Below are positions 52,121 to 60,168 of a stretch of DNA of 64,000 bases, piece by piece. Origin of the DNA: JBNKWA01 sp050299555 (GTDB taxonomy: Bacteria > Pseudomonadota > Alphaproteobacteria > Rhodobacterales > Rhodobacteraceae); the NCBI GenBank assembly GCA_050299555.1, contig JBNKWA010000076.1:12694-76693 (forward strand). Reading direction: 5' to 3'. The position numbers and the translations under genes are program-made. Position 1 is the stretch's first letter; each line of letters begins with the position of its first letter. Below the pieces are notes generated by a model. It saw only the letters and a list, made by a program, of their open reading frames with translations. It was not told where the DNA came from and did no database searches.

Positions 52121-53680
52121 ATGACGGACATGAGCGAAGCCGGATCAACGGGCGGCCGGCGCGGTCGTGGTGGCGGCGGCGCGGCACGCCGGGCCGAACG
52201 CACGGCGGTGCGAATCGAGGCGGCCCGCTATATCGAGCGGCGCATTCCGAATTACGAGATCCTCGACGAAGAGGGCCTGTCGCTGATCGAGGAAAACGCC
52301 GAGCGCGTGCTCGAGGAGATCGGCGTCAACTTCGTCGACAATCCCGAGGCGCTGAAACGCTGGAAAGACGCCGGCGCCGATGTCCAGGGCGAGCGCGTGC
52401 ACATGCCCCGCGGGCTGGTCCGCAGCCTCTGCAAGACCGCGCCGTCCAGCTATACCCAGCACGCCCGCAACCCCGAGCGCAACGTCGTCATCGGCGGCAA
52501 GAGCCTTGTGCTGGCACCGGTTTACGGACCGCCCTTCGTGCGCGACATCGAAGGCGGCCGGCGCTATGCCACGATCGCCGACTTCCAGAATTTCGTGAAG
52601 CTCGGCTACATGTCGAAGTGGCTGCACCATTCCGGCGGCACGGTCTGCGAGCCCACCGACATCGCCGTCAACAAGCGCCATCTCGACATGCTGATGGCCC
52701 ACATGACGCTCAGCGACAAGCCGTTCATGGGCTCGGTGACCGCGCCCGAGCGGGCAGCCGATTCGGTCGCCATGTGCGAGATCCTGTTCGGCAAGGACTT
52801 CCTGGCCGACAACACCGTGATGACCTCGCTGATCAACGTGAACTCGCCGCTGACCTTCGACGGCACGATGATGGGTGCGCTCGAGGTCTATGCGGCGGCC
52901 AACCAGGCAGCGGTGGTGTCGCCGTTCATCGTCGGCGGCGCCATGGCGCCGGTTTCGGTCGCGGGCACGCTGACCCAGGTGCTGGCCGAGGCGATGACCG
53001 GCATCGCCTATTCCCAGTTGATCCGCCCCGGCGCGCCGGTGGTGTTCGGTGCCTTCGTCACCTCCATCGACATGAACTCCGGGGCACCGACCTTCGGCAC
53101 GCCCGAGGCGTCGAAGATCCTCTGGGGGGCAGGGCAGCTCGCCAGGCGCCTGAACCTGCCGTTCCGCTCCGGTGGCGCGCTCTGCGGCTCCAAGCTGCCC
53201 GATGCCCAGGCCGCCTACGAGACCGCCAACACGCTGCAGGCGGCGCTTCTTGGGGGCGTGAACTTCATGCTGCACGCCTGCGGCTGGCTGGAGGGCGGGC
53301 TGGTCAGCTCGTTCGAGAAATTCGTCATGGATGCCGATCAGCTCGGCGTGCTGCATTCGATCGCCGCCGGTATCGACCTCAGCGAGAACGGGCAGGCCAT
53401 GGACGCCATCCGCGAGGTCGGCCCGGGCGGCCACTACCTCGGCTGCGCCCATACCCAAGGCAACTTCAAGACCGCCTTCTGGCGCACCGAAGTGCTTGAT
53501 TACAAACCCTTCGAGACCTGGGCGGACGAGGGAAGCCGGGATACGGTGATGCTCGCCCATGCCCGCATGCGGCGGCGGCTGAACGAATACCAGGCGCCAC
53601 CTCTGGACGAGGGCATCCGCGAGGCGCTGACGGATTTTGTCGACCGTCGCAAGACGAGCGAGCCCGACAGCTTCTCCTGA
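52121..53680 (+). CDS. Trimethylamine methyltransferase (MttB) superfamily protein, non-pyrrolysine type
   Basis: A 519-residue protein starting at 52121 behind AGGAG; upstream in-frame codons lack conservation features. The first 30 residues are a Gly/Arg tract (RRGRGGGGAARRAER), then the MttB barrel (DEEGLSLIEENAERVLEEIGVNF, VHMPRGLVRSLCKTAP, VTAPERAADSVAMCEI). There is no in-frame amber codon, so no pyrrolysine; such members demethylate quaternary amines such as glycine betaine, with a corrinoid partner. No corrinoid protein gene is adjacent. It may feed methylated-amine metabolism together with the gmaS region. Confidence 0.88.
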   Translation: MTDMSEAGSTGGRRGRGGGGAARRAERTAVRIEAARYIERRIPNYEILDEEGLSLIEENAERVLEEIGVNFVDNPEALKRWKDAGADVQGERVHMPRGLVRSLCKTAPSSYTQHARNPERNVVIGGKSLVLAPVYGPPFVRDIEGGRRYATIADFQNFVKLGYMSKWLHHSGGTVCEPTDIAVNKRHLDMLMAHMTLSDKPFMGSVTAPERAADSVAMCEILFGKDFLADNTVMTSLINVNSPLTFDGTMMGALEVYAAANQAAVVSPFIVGGAMAPVSVAGTLTQVLAEAMTGIAYSQLIRPGAPVVFGAFVTSIDMNSGAPTFGTPEASKILWGAGQLARRLNLPFRSGGALCGSKLPDAQAAYETANTLQAALLGGVNFMLHACGWLEGGLVSSFEKFVMDADQLGVLHSIAAGIDLSENGQAMDAIREVGPGGHYLGCAHTQGNFKTAFWRTEVLDYKPFETWADEGSRDTVMLAHARMRRRLNEYQAPPLDEGIREALTDFVDRRKTSEPDSFS

Positions 53681-53743
53681 ACGCTTCGGCGGGGGTCTTT
53701 CCCGCCGCAGGGACTGATCCGGTCTCCTTCGCGGCGATTCGCC

Positions 53744-54046
53744 CTAGCTCGCCAGACGGTTGGTCCCGCCGCCCATCAGGCCGGCCAGCATCGCTTCGGC
53801 CATCAGTGCGGTCAGCACCCTGATATGGGCCAGCGGTGAATAGCTGCGATCGCCGGCACGGCGCGTGTCCTCGATCAGGTGTTCGGCCGCCAGCAGCTTG
53901 GCGATGATGGCTTCTCCCTGCGGCGTGACTTGCAGGATCGCCGCCAGTTCCTTTTCGCGGCGGTAATGCGACAGCCCGATTCGAGCGGCGCGGACCAGGG
54001 TGCGCGGGCGATTGAGGCGCGCGAGTTCGTCGCTGGCTGAAGTCAT
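53744..54046 (-). CDS. DUF6477 family protein
   Basis: A 100-residue protein starting at the Met of TSASDELARLNRPRTLVRAARIGLSHYRRE, the typical Rhodobacteraceae DUF6477 opening, followed by IAKLLAAEHLIEDTRRAGDRSYSPLAHIRVLTALMAEA. Helical, cytoplasmic, function unknown. In this group it is usually the divergent neighbour of a DUF6456 gene, as here. Confidence 0.75.
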   Translation of the reverse strand: MTSASDELARLNRPRTLVRAARIGLSHYRREKELAAILQVTPQGEAIIAKLLAAEHLIEDTRRAGDRSYSPLAHIRVLTALMAEAMLAGLMGGGTNRLAS

Positions 54047-54225
54047 GTACAGGCATTCCGTGTTGGTTGATCGACCCCTGATGCTGGTCACAACCGCAGC
54101 GGTGTTGCGCGAAGATGTCGCAGCGAGAACTCTAACGTCCTGTTTTGCCGGGCAGATGCGCAATCATCCTCAGGATTAACACTGGCTTTACGATTCAACC
54201 CTAGGTGGTGTAGGACTTTTTTCAG

Positions 54226-55401
54226 ATGCGGATGTGCCTCGTGATGCAAGGCGGTGCGGTGGAAGGCTACTGGCCCAACAATCCAGTACCTCGCGAAGAC
54301 CAGGACCAGGATCCGTTCGGGCCGATGCCCGGGGTCATCGTGAACTACCTTGCTCATACGGTGGCGGGGTTGCCGATCCGCGCGCTGGCGCGCGCGCATG
54401 GCTGCCATGCCTCCACGATTTTGCGTCAGGTCCGCCGGGTCGAGGCCTGGCGCGACAGTCCCCTTATTGACGAGTTCATTGATCTGTCCGGCGGGTCGAT
54501 CCTTGATTTTGTACGCCATACCAATGAGAAAGAGGAGCTTGCTGAAATGGTGGCACAAGTTGCACAGCAGCCTGCGGTGGTCGACCGGAAGGTCGAACGA
54601 GAAGCTCGCCGCATCCTACGGCGGTTGTGCGAAAAGAACGCCTTCCTTGCCGTCGCACCCGACATGGAGAAGGCGGTCGTCCTGCGCGAGGTGGTTCCCG
54701 GCCGGCACAACCGCATTGCCGTGGTTGACCGGACAGTGGCACATGCCTTCGCCCTGCAGGACTGGATCTCCTGCGACAAGTCCGGGCGGATCGCCTGCTA
54801 TTCGATCACCCCGGCGGGCCGCAGCGCGCTCAAGCGCCTGATCGCCGAGGACAAGGCCGCACGGACCGGGACCGTGGCCACACCGTTCCAGGACCAGCAC
54901 CGCGAATATGGTGAGCGCCTGGTGATGGGCAAGGGCGACGACAAGCCCCATGCGGTGCGGATCAACCTGGCCGAAAGCCCGCTGACCGTACTGGGCCGCA
55001 AGGTCGATCCCAACGGGGTGGCGTATCTGACCCCGGATCTGATCGAAGCCGGCGAGCGCTTGCGCGAGGATTTCGAGCAGGCCCAGATCGGTCCCCGCGT
55101 GGCCCAGAACTGGGATCGCTTCCTGACCTCGTCCGACCGCGGCAACGGCATCGCCTTCGGTCCGGCCGGCGGCGAAGGCTCGCAGAACGCCCGCGACCGG
55201 GTGGCCGCGGCCCTCAAGGCCCTCGGGCCGGGGCTGAGCGACATCGTCTTCCGCGTGTGCTGCTTCCTCGAGGGGCTGGAGACGGCCGAAAAGCGGCTGG
55301 GCTGGTCGGCCCGCAGCGGCAAGGTCGTGCTCAGGATCGCGCTTGAGCGGCTGGCGGCCCATTACGGCCTGGACAGACCCAGGCAGGTCGCGGCCGAATA
55401 G
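54226..55401 (+). CDS. Helix-turn-helix protein with DUF6456 domain
   Basis: A 391-residue protein. An N-terminal HTH-like segment (VAGLPIRALARAHGCHASTILRQVRRVE, about residues 45-75), a middle wHTH-like region (RRILRRLCEKNAFLAVA ... AGRSALKRLI) and the DUF6456 C-terminus (NLAESPLTVLGRKVD, GERLREDFEQAQIGPRVAQNWDRFL, LSDIVFRVCCFLEGLETAEKRLGWSARSGKVVL). It is a probable DNA-binding regulator conserved in Rhodobacterales; target unknown. Its stop abuts the convergent tpiA stop with no gap. Confidence 0.82.
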   Translation: MRMCLVMQGGAVEGYWPNNPVPREDQDQDPFGPMPGVIVNYLAHTVAGLPIRALARAHGCHASTILRQVRRVEAWRDSPLIDEFIDLSGGSILDFVRHTNEKEELAEMVAQVAQQPAVVDRKVEREARRILRRLCEKNAFLAVAPDMEKAVVLREVVPGRHNRIAVVDRTVAHAFALQDWISCDKSGRIACYSITPAGRSALKRLIAEDKAARTGTVATPFQDQHREYGERLVMGKGDDKPHAVRINLAESPLTVLGRKVDPNGVAYLTPDLIEAGERLREDFEQAQIGPRVAQNWDRFLTSSDRGNGIAFGPAGGEGSQNARDRVAAALKALGPGLSDIVFRVCCFLEGLETAEKRLGWSARSGKVVLRIALERLAAHYGLDRPRQVAAE

Positions 55402-56148
55402 TCAGCCGGCGGCCGCCACGATTGGTCCGAAGTCAGCCGCCTTCAGCGAAGCGCCACCGACCAGGCCACCATCCACGTTCGAAATACTGAAGATCTGGGC
55501 CGCGTTGCCCGGCTTCACCGAGCCGCCGTAAAGCAGGCGGGTCGCTTCGGCCATCGCGGCGTCGAAGCGGCCCGCAAGGTGGTTGCGCATGAAGTCGTGG
55601 ACCTCGGCAATCTCATCGTCGGTCGGGGTGCGGCCGGTGCCGATGGCCCAGACCGGCTCATAGGCGATGACGGTGTTCTCAGCCGTTGCCGCCTCCGGCA
55701 CCGACCCGGCAAGCTGGCTGCCGACCACGGTCAGCGTCCGGGCCGCGTCCCGCTGCGCCTCGGTTTCGCCGACGCAGATGATCGCCACAAGTCCGGCCCG
55801 CCAGGCCGCCTCGGCCTTGGCCCGGATCAGGACGTCGCTCTCTCCAGGATCGGCGCGGCGCTCGGAATGGCCGACGATGACATAGGCCGCGCCCGCGTCC
55901 GCCAGCATCTCGGCGGCGATATCGCCGGTATGGGCGCCGGATGCCGCCAGGTGGCAATCCTGCCCCCCGAGGCGGATCGCCGTGCCCTTCAGCGCCGCGG
56001 CCATCGGCGCCAGAAGCGTGGCGGGCGGACACAGCACCACCTCGCAGCCGGGCCCGGGATGCGTCGCCGCCAGCGCCCTGGCCTCGTCGAGCGAGGCGGC
56101 CAGGCCGTTCATCTTCCAGTTCCCGGCGGCGATCTTGCGGCGCGACAT
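55402..56148 (-). CDS. tpiA: Triosephosphate isomerase
   Basis: A 248-residue TIM barrel. AGNWKMNG (catalytic Lys), VGHSERR (catalytic His) and IAYEPVWAIGTGRTP (catalytic Glu), GGSVKPGNA (phosphate loop). It interconverts DHAP and glyceraldehyde-3-phosphate. Monocistronic. Confidence 0.97.
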   Translation of the reverse strand: MSRRKIAAGNWKMNGLAASLDEARALAATHPGPGCEVVLCPPATLLAPMAAALKGTAIRLGGQDCHLAASGAHTGDIAAEMLADAGAAYVIVGHSERRADPGESDVLIRAKAEAAWRAGLVAIICVGETEAQRDAARTLTVVGSQLAGSVPEAATAENTVIAYEPVWAIGTGRTPTDDEIAEVHDFMRNHLAGRFDAAMAEATRLLYGGSVKPGNAAQIFSISNVDGGLVGGASLKAADFGPIVAAAG

Positions 56149-56278
56149 GGCGTCCTCCCGGTTGGCATTGCTGGTGCGCTGGATAGCCCGCGCCGGGCGG
56201 CGAGAAAAGCCTGTCCGTCAAGTGCCGGCACCATCCGGGGCAGGTTGCGGCCGGGGATGGCCTCTGGTGGGCCGCCGA

Positions 56279-56629
56279 CTAGTCTTCGGCGAACTTGACC
56301 GATTCGCCGCAGCCGCAGGCCTCGACCACGTTGGGGTTGTTGAAGCGGAACCCGGTTTCGAGCAGCGACTCGGCATAATCGATCTCGGTGCCGAACAGGA
56401 ACATCTGCGCCATCGGCGCGATCAGCACCCGGGCGCCGTCCTTCTCGACCACCTCGTCATGGGGGTCGATCGCGTCGGCATAGTCCATGGTGTATTCCAT
56501 GCCGGCGCAGCCGCCCTTCTTGACCCCGATCCTGAGGCCCTGCTTGCCGCCCTTGTCCATCAGCGCCTTGATGTGCCGGGCGGCGGCGTCGGTGATGCTG
56601 ACCGGGGGATTTCCTGGAACGCCGAACAT
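56279..56629 (-). CDS. sufA: Iron-sulfur assembly A-type carrier (SufA/IscA family)
   Basis: A 116-residue A-type carrier with the three cluster cysteines: GGCAGM (C41) and EACGCGE (C105, C107). The start at 56629 gives the normal length. It receives and passes on Fe-S clusters. It lies 2 bp behind sufT, so they are co-transcribed. The rest of the suf operon is not adjacent. Confidence 0.92.
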   Translation of the reverse strand: MFGVPGNPPVSITDAAARHIKALMDKGGKQGLRIGVKKGGCAGMEYTMDYADAIDPHDEVVEKDGARVLIAPMAQMFLFGTEIDYAESLLETGFRFNNPNVVEACGCGESVKFAED

Positions 56630-56631
56630 GG

Positions 56632-56997
56632 TCACATGAACCCCAATTCCAGCCGCGCCTCGTCGGACATCATATCCATGCCCCATTGCGGCTCCCAGGT
56701 CACCTCCACGTTGATCGTCTTCACGCCGGGCAGCGGGGCCACCGCATCGGCCACCCAGCCGGGCATCTCGCCGGCCACCGGGCAGCCCGGCGCGGTCAGC
56801 GTCATGATGATCTCCACGTCGCCCTCGTCCGAGATATCGACGGTGTAGACGAGGCCGAGCTCGTAGATGTTGACCGGGATTTCGGGGTCGTAGACCGTCC
56901 TCAGTGCCTCGATCACGCTGTCATAGAGCGGATGGTCGGTGCTCGAGGGCCGGATCAGCGGTGTCCCCTCCATCAGTCCTTCGCTCTGCACGGTCAT
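56632..56997 (-). CDS. sufT: SUF system maturation protein SufT (DUF59/MIP18 family)
   Basis: A 121-residue protein. DUF59 signatures YDPEIPVNIYELGLVY and MTLTAPGCPVAGEMP with the conserved Cys72. It acts late in Fe-S protein maturation. In most Rhodobacteraceae it sits at the end of sufBCDS; here the upstream neighbour is about 970 bp of repeat-rich DNA, so the pair seems cut off from the main operon or transcribed alone. Confidence 0.9.
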   Translation of the reverse strand: MTVQSEGLMEGTPLIRPSSTDHPLYDSVIEALRTVYDPEIPVNIYELGLVYTVDISDEGDVEIIMTLTAPGCPVAGEMPGWVADAVAPLPGVKTINVEVTWEPQWGMDMMSDEARLELGFM

Positions 56998-57103
56998 GCG
57001 GTCGCCTTTCGAATACCTGAGTGAAGATATAGGGAAACCGGCCGGCCAGGTAAAGCCGCCCCGGGACATCGGGTGGGCGCAGGGCCCGCCAGGCGGGATT
57101 TGG

Positions 57104-57152
57104 ATCGCGCCCGGGCGCTCCCCGCCCACCCACCCTCGCGCCCGGGCGCGAT
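57104..57152. repeat. G4-loop inverted-repeat unit, copy 2
   Basis: Perfect 15-bp inverted arms (ATCGCGCCCGGGCGC / GCGCCCGGGCGCGAT) around a 19-bp C-rich loop whose minus strand is GGGTGGGTGGGCGGGG (57120-57135). 48/49 identical to copy 1, 23 kb away. Confidence 0.85.
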
Positions 57153-57599
57153 TGGCGCCTGGGGGCGCCGGCAGCGTCTGGCGGGCGCGCCCCGGCGCCC
57201 GTGGCCGGGGTCGCACGTGGTGCTGCGACGTGCGGCGCTGCCGGGCTGCGCCCGAACTGGGCCGGCACGCCCGACAGACAGGCACCCCCGCGGCCCCCGA
57301 GCCGGGGCCTTTGGTCCCTGTGGCGCAGCTGCCATCAGCCATGGCACGGGATCAGGTCGTGAAGGGCCGCCGCGCCGGCGCTTGGGTGGGCGCCGCGCGC
57401 AGAAGGCCCGGACGATCAGTCCGGGCCGCGCCCGACCCCCGCCCGGAGGAGGACGCATTGCAGCGACCCAAGTGGCTGGAAGCTTTCGGCGATGTGGCGC
57501 CATGAAGCGCGCTGCCCCGGCCTCTCGCGGCGTCCTCCCAGGGTCGGGGCGCGGCCCTCGGCACTGCACCGAAGTGCACCGGGCCGATGCAGCGCGCGG

Positions 57600-57654
57600 C
57601 CCGTCATCCCCGGGTGCGGGGGAGGGTGGGCGGGACGCGGCCGGGGATGACGGG
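57600..57654. repeat. G4-loop hairpin unit with different arms
   Basis: Perfect 14-bp inverted arms CCCGTCATCCCCGG / CCGGGGATGACGGG around a 27-bp loop holding the plus-strand G-quadruplex motif GGGGGAGGGTGGGCGGG (57618-57634). The loop core resembles the other units while the arms do not. Confidence 0.75.
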
Positions 57655-57735
57655 TCCGGCAACAAGACTGCCCGGCAGCACCCCGTCCCCACGCATCCCC
57701 ACGGGCGTTAAGACTTTTATCCTGCAAAATCAGCT

Positions 57736-57936
57736 ACTTGACATGGCGTCCCCGTGGGGACACCGCCGCGGCGTGCCCTCGCCTCTGATCGCGACCCTGA
57801 TCGCCCGCGGGGCGCGAGGGTGGGCGGGCGGGGAGCGCCCCGGCGACGATCAGGGGGCGATCAGAGCCTGTCCCCGGACCGTCCCCACGGGATTTCCCGC
57901 AATTTCAAGCTCTTGACCCCCCGTCCCCATGGGGAC
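57736..57936. repeat. Composite palindromic repeat, copy B
   Basis: The same order as copy A at 34123: left block (57736-57765, 26/30 match), a central G4-loop unit in the opposite orientation (57799-57851), right block (57912-57936, 25/25 match). It lies 28 bp beyond the aminotransferase gene stop. Confidence 0.75.
57799..57851. repeat. G4-loop inverted-repeat unit, diverged inverted copy
   Basis: GATCG...CGATC arms with a plus-strand GGGTGGGCGGGCGGGG motif at 57818-57833. Its reverse complement aligns to the 49-bp unit with small indels in the arms. Confidence 0.65.
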
Positions 57937-57963
57937 GCCCCCTTCGGGGCCCGGGGCAGGGCC

Positions 57964-59136
57964 TCAGCGCGCCCGGTCGGCGGCGAAGCGGACGATGGTG
58001 GTCAGGGCCGCCTCCAGCTCCGCGTCGGGCAGGGTCAGCGCCAGCCGCACGTGACCTGCCGCGGCCTCGCCAAAGCTTTCGCCCGGCAGCACCGCGATCC
58101 CTTCCGCCTCCAGCAGCGCCCAGGCGAAGTCGGGCCCGGTCATCCCGGTCGCGCGGATGTCGAGCATCGCGTACATCGCCGCCCGCGCGGGGACCAGCCT
58201 GAGCCCGTTCGTCCCCTCCAGCAGCCGGACCACGATATCCCGCCGCCGCCGGTAGTTGGCGGTGGTCCCCGTCTCGATGTCGGTGCCCTCGGTGAGCGCG
58301 AAATGGGCGGCGTCCTGGATGAAGCCGGGGATGCCGTAGGTGGTCGAGATCGACAGCTCGCCCATATAGGCGATCAGCTCGGCCGGGCCCACCGCCCAGC
58401 CGACCCGCCAGCCGGTCATCACGTGGCTTTTGGACATCGAGCCCAGCGCCACCGTCCGCTCGGCAAGGCCGGGCAGGGCCCGCGGGCTGACATGGGTGCC
58501 GTCCCAGACCTGGGTCTCGTAGACCTCGTCGGAGATCAGCCACAGGTCGTGGCTTTCGGCGACGTCGGCGATGCCGGCCAGGGTCTGGGGCCCGTAGACC
58601 GCGCCGGTGGGGTTGTTGGGGCTGTTCATCAGCAGCGCTTGGGCGCCATTCGCCGCGGCGCCGAGGTCTTCGGCCGCCGGCTCAAATCCGTGCTCCGGCC
58701 GCGCCGCGACCGCAACCGGCACCCCCGAGCAGGCACGGATCGTGCCTGGATAGGTGGGGTAGTAGGGATCGATGAACACCACCCGATCGCCGGGATCGAT
58801 CACCGCCATCAGCGCGGCGAAGAGCGCCGCCTGCCCTCCGCTGCAGACGATCACGTTTTCCGGTCCGGTCTGAACCCCCGTCCGAGTCTGGACACGACGG
58901 GCGATGGCCTCGCGCAGCGCCGGCGTGCCCGGGATATGGGTGTAGCCGGTATGCCCGCCCCGCGCGCTTGCCGCCATGTGGGCGATCACCGGCTCGGGGG
59001 TGGTCTCGTGATGGTCGCCCACAGCCAGCATGGTCACCGGCTGGCCGGCCTCGCGCATGGCCAGCGCCCGGAAGTAGATCGCCCAGCCGCTGTCGCCGCC
59101 GGCATGGAGCGTGGATACGCGCCTCGAAGGTTCCAT
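57964..59136 (-). CDS. Class I/II PLP-dependent aminotransferase
   Basis: A 390-residue fold-type I aminotransferase. ICSGGQAALFAAL, NSPNNPTGAVY (Asn), SDEVYETQVW (Asp/Tyr) and GSMSKSHVMTGWRVGWAV, whose first Lys (SMSK) forms the Schiff base. The C-terminal PGESFGEAAAGHVRLAL holds the substrate carboxylate Arg. Start behind GAGGC. Monocistronic. Donor and acceptor amino acids not predictable. Confidence 0.9.
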   Translation of the reverse strand: MEPSRRVSTLHAGGDSGWAIYFRALAMREAGQPVTMLAVGDHHETTPEPVIAHMAASARGGHTGYTHIPGTPALREAIARRVQTRTGVQTGPENVIVCSGGQAALFAALMAVIDPGDRVVFIDPYYPTYPGTIRACSGVPVAVAARPEHGFEPAAEDLGAAANGAQALLMNSPNNPTGAVYGPQTLAGIADVAESHDLWLISDEVYETQVWDGTHVSPRALPGLAERTVALGSMSKSHVMTGWRVGWAVGPAELIAYMGELSISTTYGIPGFIQDAAHFALTEGTDIETGTTANYRRRRDIVVRLLEGTNGLRLVPARAAMYAMLDIRATGMTGPDFAWALLEAEGIAVLPGESFGEAAAGHVRLALTLPDAELEAALTTIVRFAADRAR

Positions 59137-59254
59137 GGCGCCTCACTGGCATGGCCGCCGGGGGTCGGCAAGGGGGGATCGGCGGCGCTTGACCTGAACT
59201 GCACTTCAGGGACTACGGTCGCCGCGAATCGCACCCCAGGCAGGAGACAGGACA

Positions 59255-59638
59255 ATGGAAAGCGCCGAACTCGAGCACGTGAACTTCACCGCCCCCGATC
59301 CCGATGCCGTCGCCGAGGAACTGGTGGCGCTCTTCGGCTGGCACGTCCGCTGGGCGGGTGCCGCCATCGGCAACGGCCGGTCCGTCCATGTCGGGACCGA
59401 CGACCGCTATCTCGCGATCTATTCCGGCGCCAACCCTGAGGAGCCGGCGCAGTCGAGCTATGCCACGCGCGGCGGCCTCAACCACATCGCCGTGGTGGTG
59501 AAGGACCTTGACGCGGTCGAGGCGCATGTTCGCGACCGCGGCTATACCCCGCGCAGCCATGCCGACTATGAGCCCGGGCGCCGGTTCTACTTCGACGGGC
59601 CGGCGGGCGTGGAGTTCGAGGTGGTCAGCTACGCCTGA
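59255..59638 (+). CDS. VOC (glyoxalase/dioxygenase) family protein
   Basis: A 127-residue protein with two beta-alpha-beta-beta-beta modules: ELEHVNFTAPDPDAVAEELVALFGW and GLNHIAVVVKDLDAVEAHVRDRGYTPR, ending FDGPAGVEFEVVSY. The metal ligands of the fold (His in EHVNF and NHIAV, Glu in EFEV) are present. Ribosome site AGGAGA. Specific reaction unknown. Its 3' end overlaps the convergent MmcQ gene by 10 bp. Confidence 0.85.
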   Translation: MESAELEHVNFTAPDPDAVAEELVALFGWHVRWAGAAIGNGRSVHVGTDDRYLAIYSGANPEEPAQSSYATRGGLNHIAVVVKDLDAVEAHVRDRGYTPRSHADYEPGRRFYFDGPAGVEFEVVSYA

Positions 59639-59985
59639 CCTTCGTCCAGCGGGGCCAGCGTGGCCTGCGCCTTCTTCGGCAGGCCACCCCTGATCGTGGC
59701 ATAGGCGACGCGCAGGCGGTGGCGGAGCTCGGCCTCCGCCGTCGCCTCGGGCAAGAGCACCCAGCTCCGGTGGAAATAGGGTGCTTTCCTGCCCACGCCG
59801 GCCTCGATCAGCATCTCGGCGGTCTCCACGTCCGGGGTCTTGACGCTGACCCCGGGCATCACCGCGCCGATGCAGGCGAACATCTTGCCGCCCACCTTCC
59901 AGGCATCGTGGCCGCCGCCCCAGGGGTCGGAAACCTCCGCCCCCGGGAAGCCGGCACAGATGCGGTTGACCAGTTCGCGCGACAT
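59629..59985 (-). CDS. MmcQ/YjbR family protein
   Basis: A 118-residue protein starting at 59985 (MSRELVNRICAGFPGAEVSDPWGGGHDAWKVG), the conserved YjbR opening. KMFACIG, RSWVLLP and a C-terminal YATIRGGLPKKAQATL also fit. It is a small DNA-binding-like fold of unknown role. Convergent with the VOC gene. Confidence 0.82.
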   Translation of the reverse strand: MSRELVNRICAGFPGAEVSDPWGGGHDAWKVGGKMFACIGAVMPGVSVKTPDVETAEMLIEAGVGRKAPYFHRSWVLLPEATAEAELRHRLRVAYATIRGGLPKKAQATLAPLDEGQA

Positions 59986-60168
59986 CGCCCCTCCCAGTTT
60001 GGCGTTGATTTTCCGGGCCGGGTGGGGCAATAGCAAGCCCATGCGAACGGCGATCTGCATCTGCGGGATCATCATTACCCTGTGACACCTGTCGCGGGAC
60101 CGTTCCTCTGTTTCCAAAGCTGAACACGAGTGATAGGCCCCGCGGCCTGCGAACCGCGTGAGGCTGCG

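Larger units (their letters stand above)
56998..57963. other. Repeat-rich gene-free stretch
   Basis: About 966 bp. Long frames exist on both strands, but all are Arg/Pro/Gly/Ala-rich by-products of about 75% GC with no domain. The stretch holds three hairpin units with G-quadruplex loops and several GTCCCC palindromes, listed separately. A promoter for sufT must be within it but is not clear. Confidence 0.55.

Noticed and set aside
52121..53680. Pyrrolysine-containing trimethylamine methyltransferase
   Set aside because: No in-frame TAG occurs within the gene, and no pyl genes are in the window.
57073..57711. Frames of about 190-230 codons on both strands in the sufT-aminotransferase gap
   Set aside because: Composition Arg/Pro/Ala only, containing the repeat units in translation; no conserved-looking segment.
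57104..57851. CRISPR array
   Set aside because: The repeats are few, unevenly spaced, palindromic with G-rich loops, and there are no spacers of even length or cas genes.
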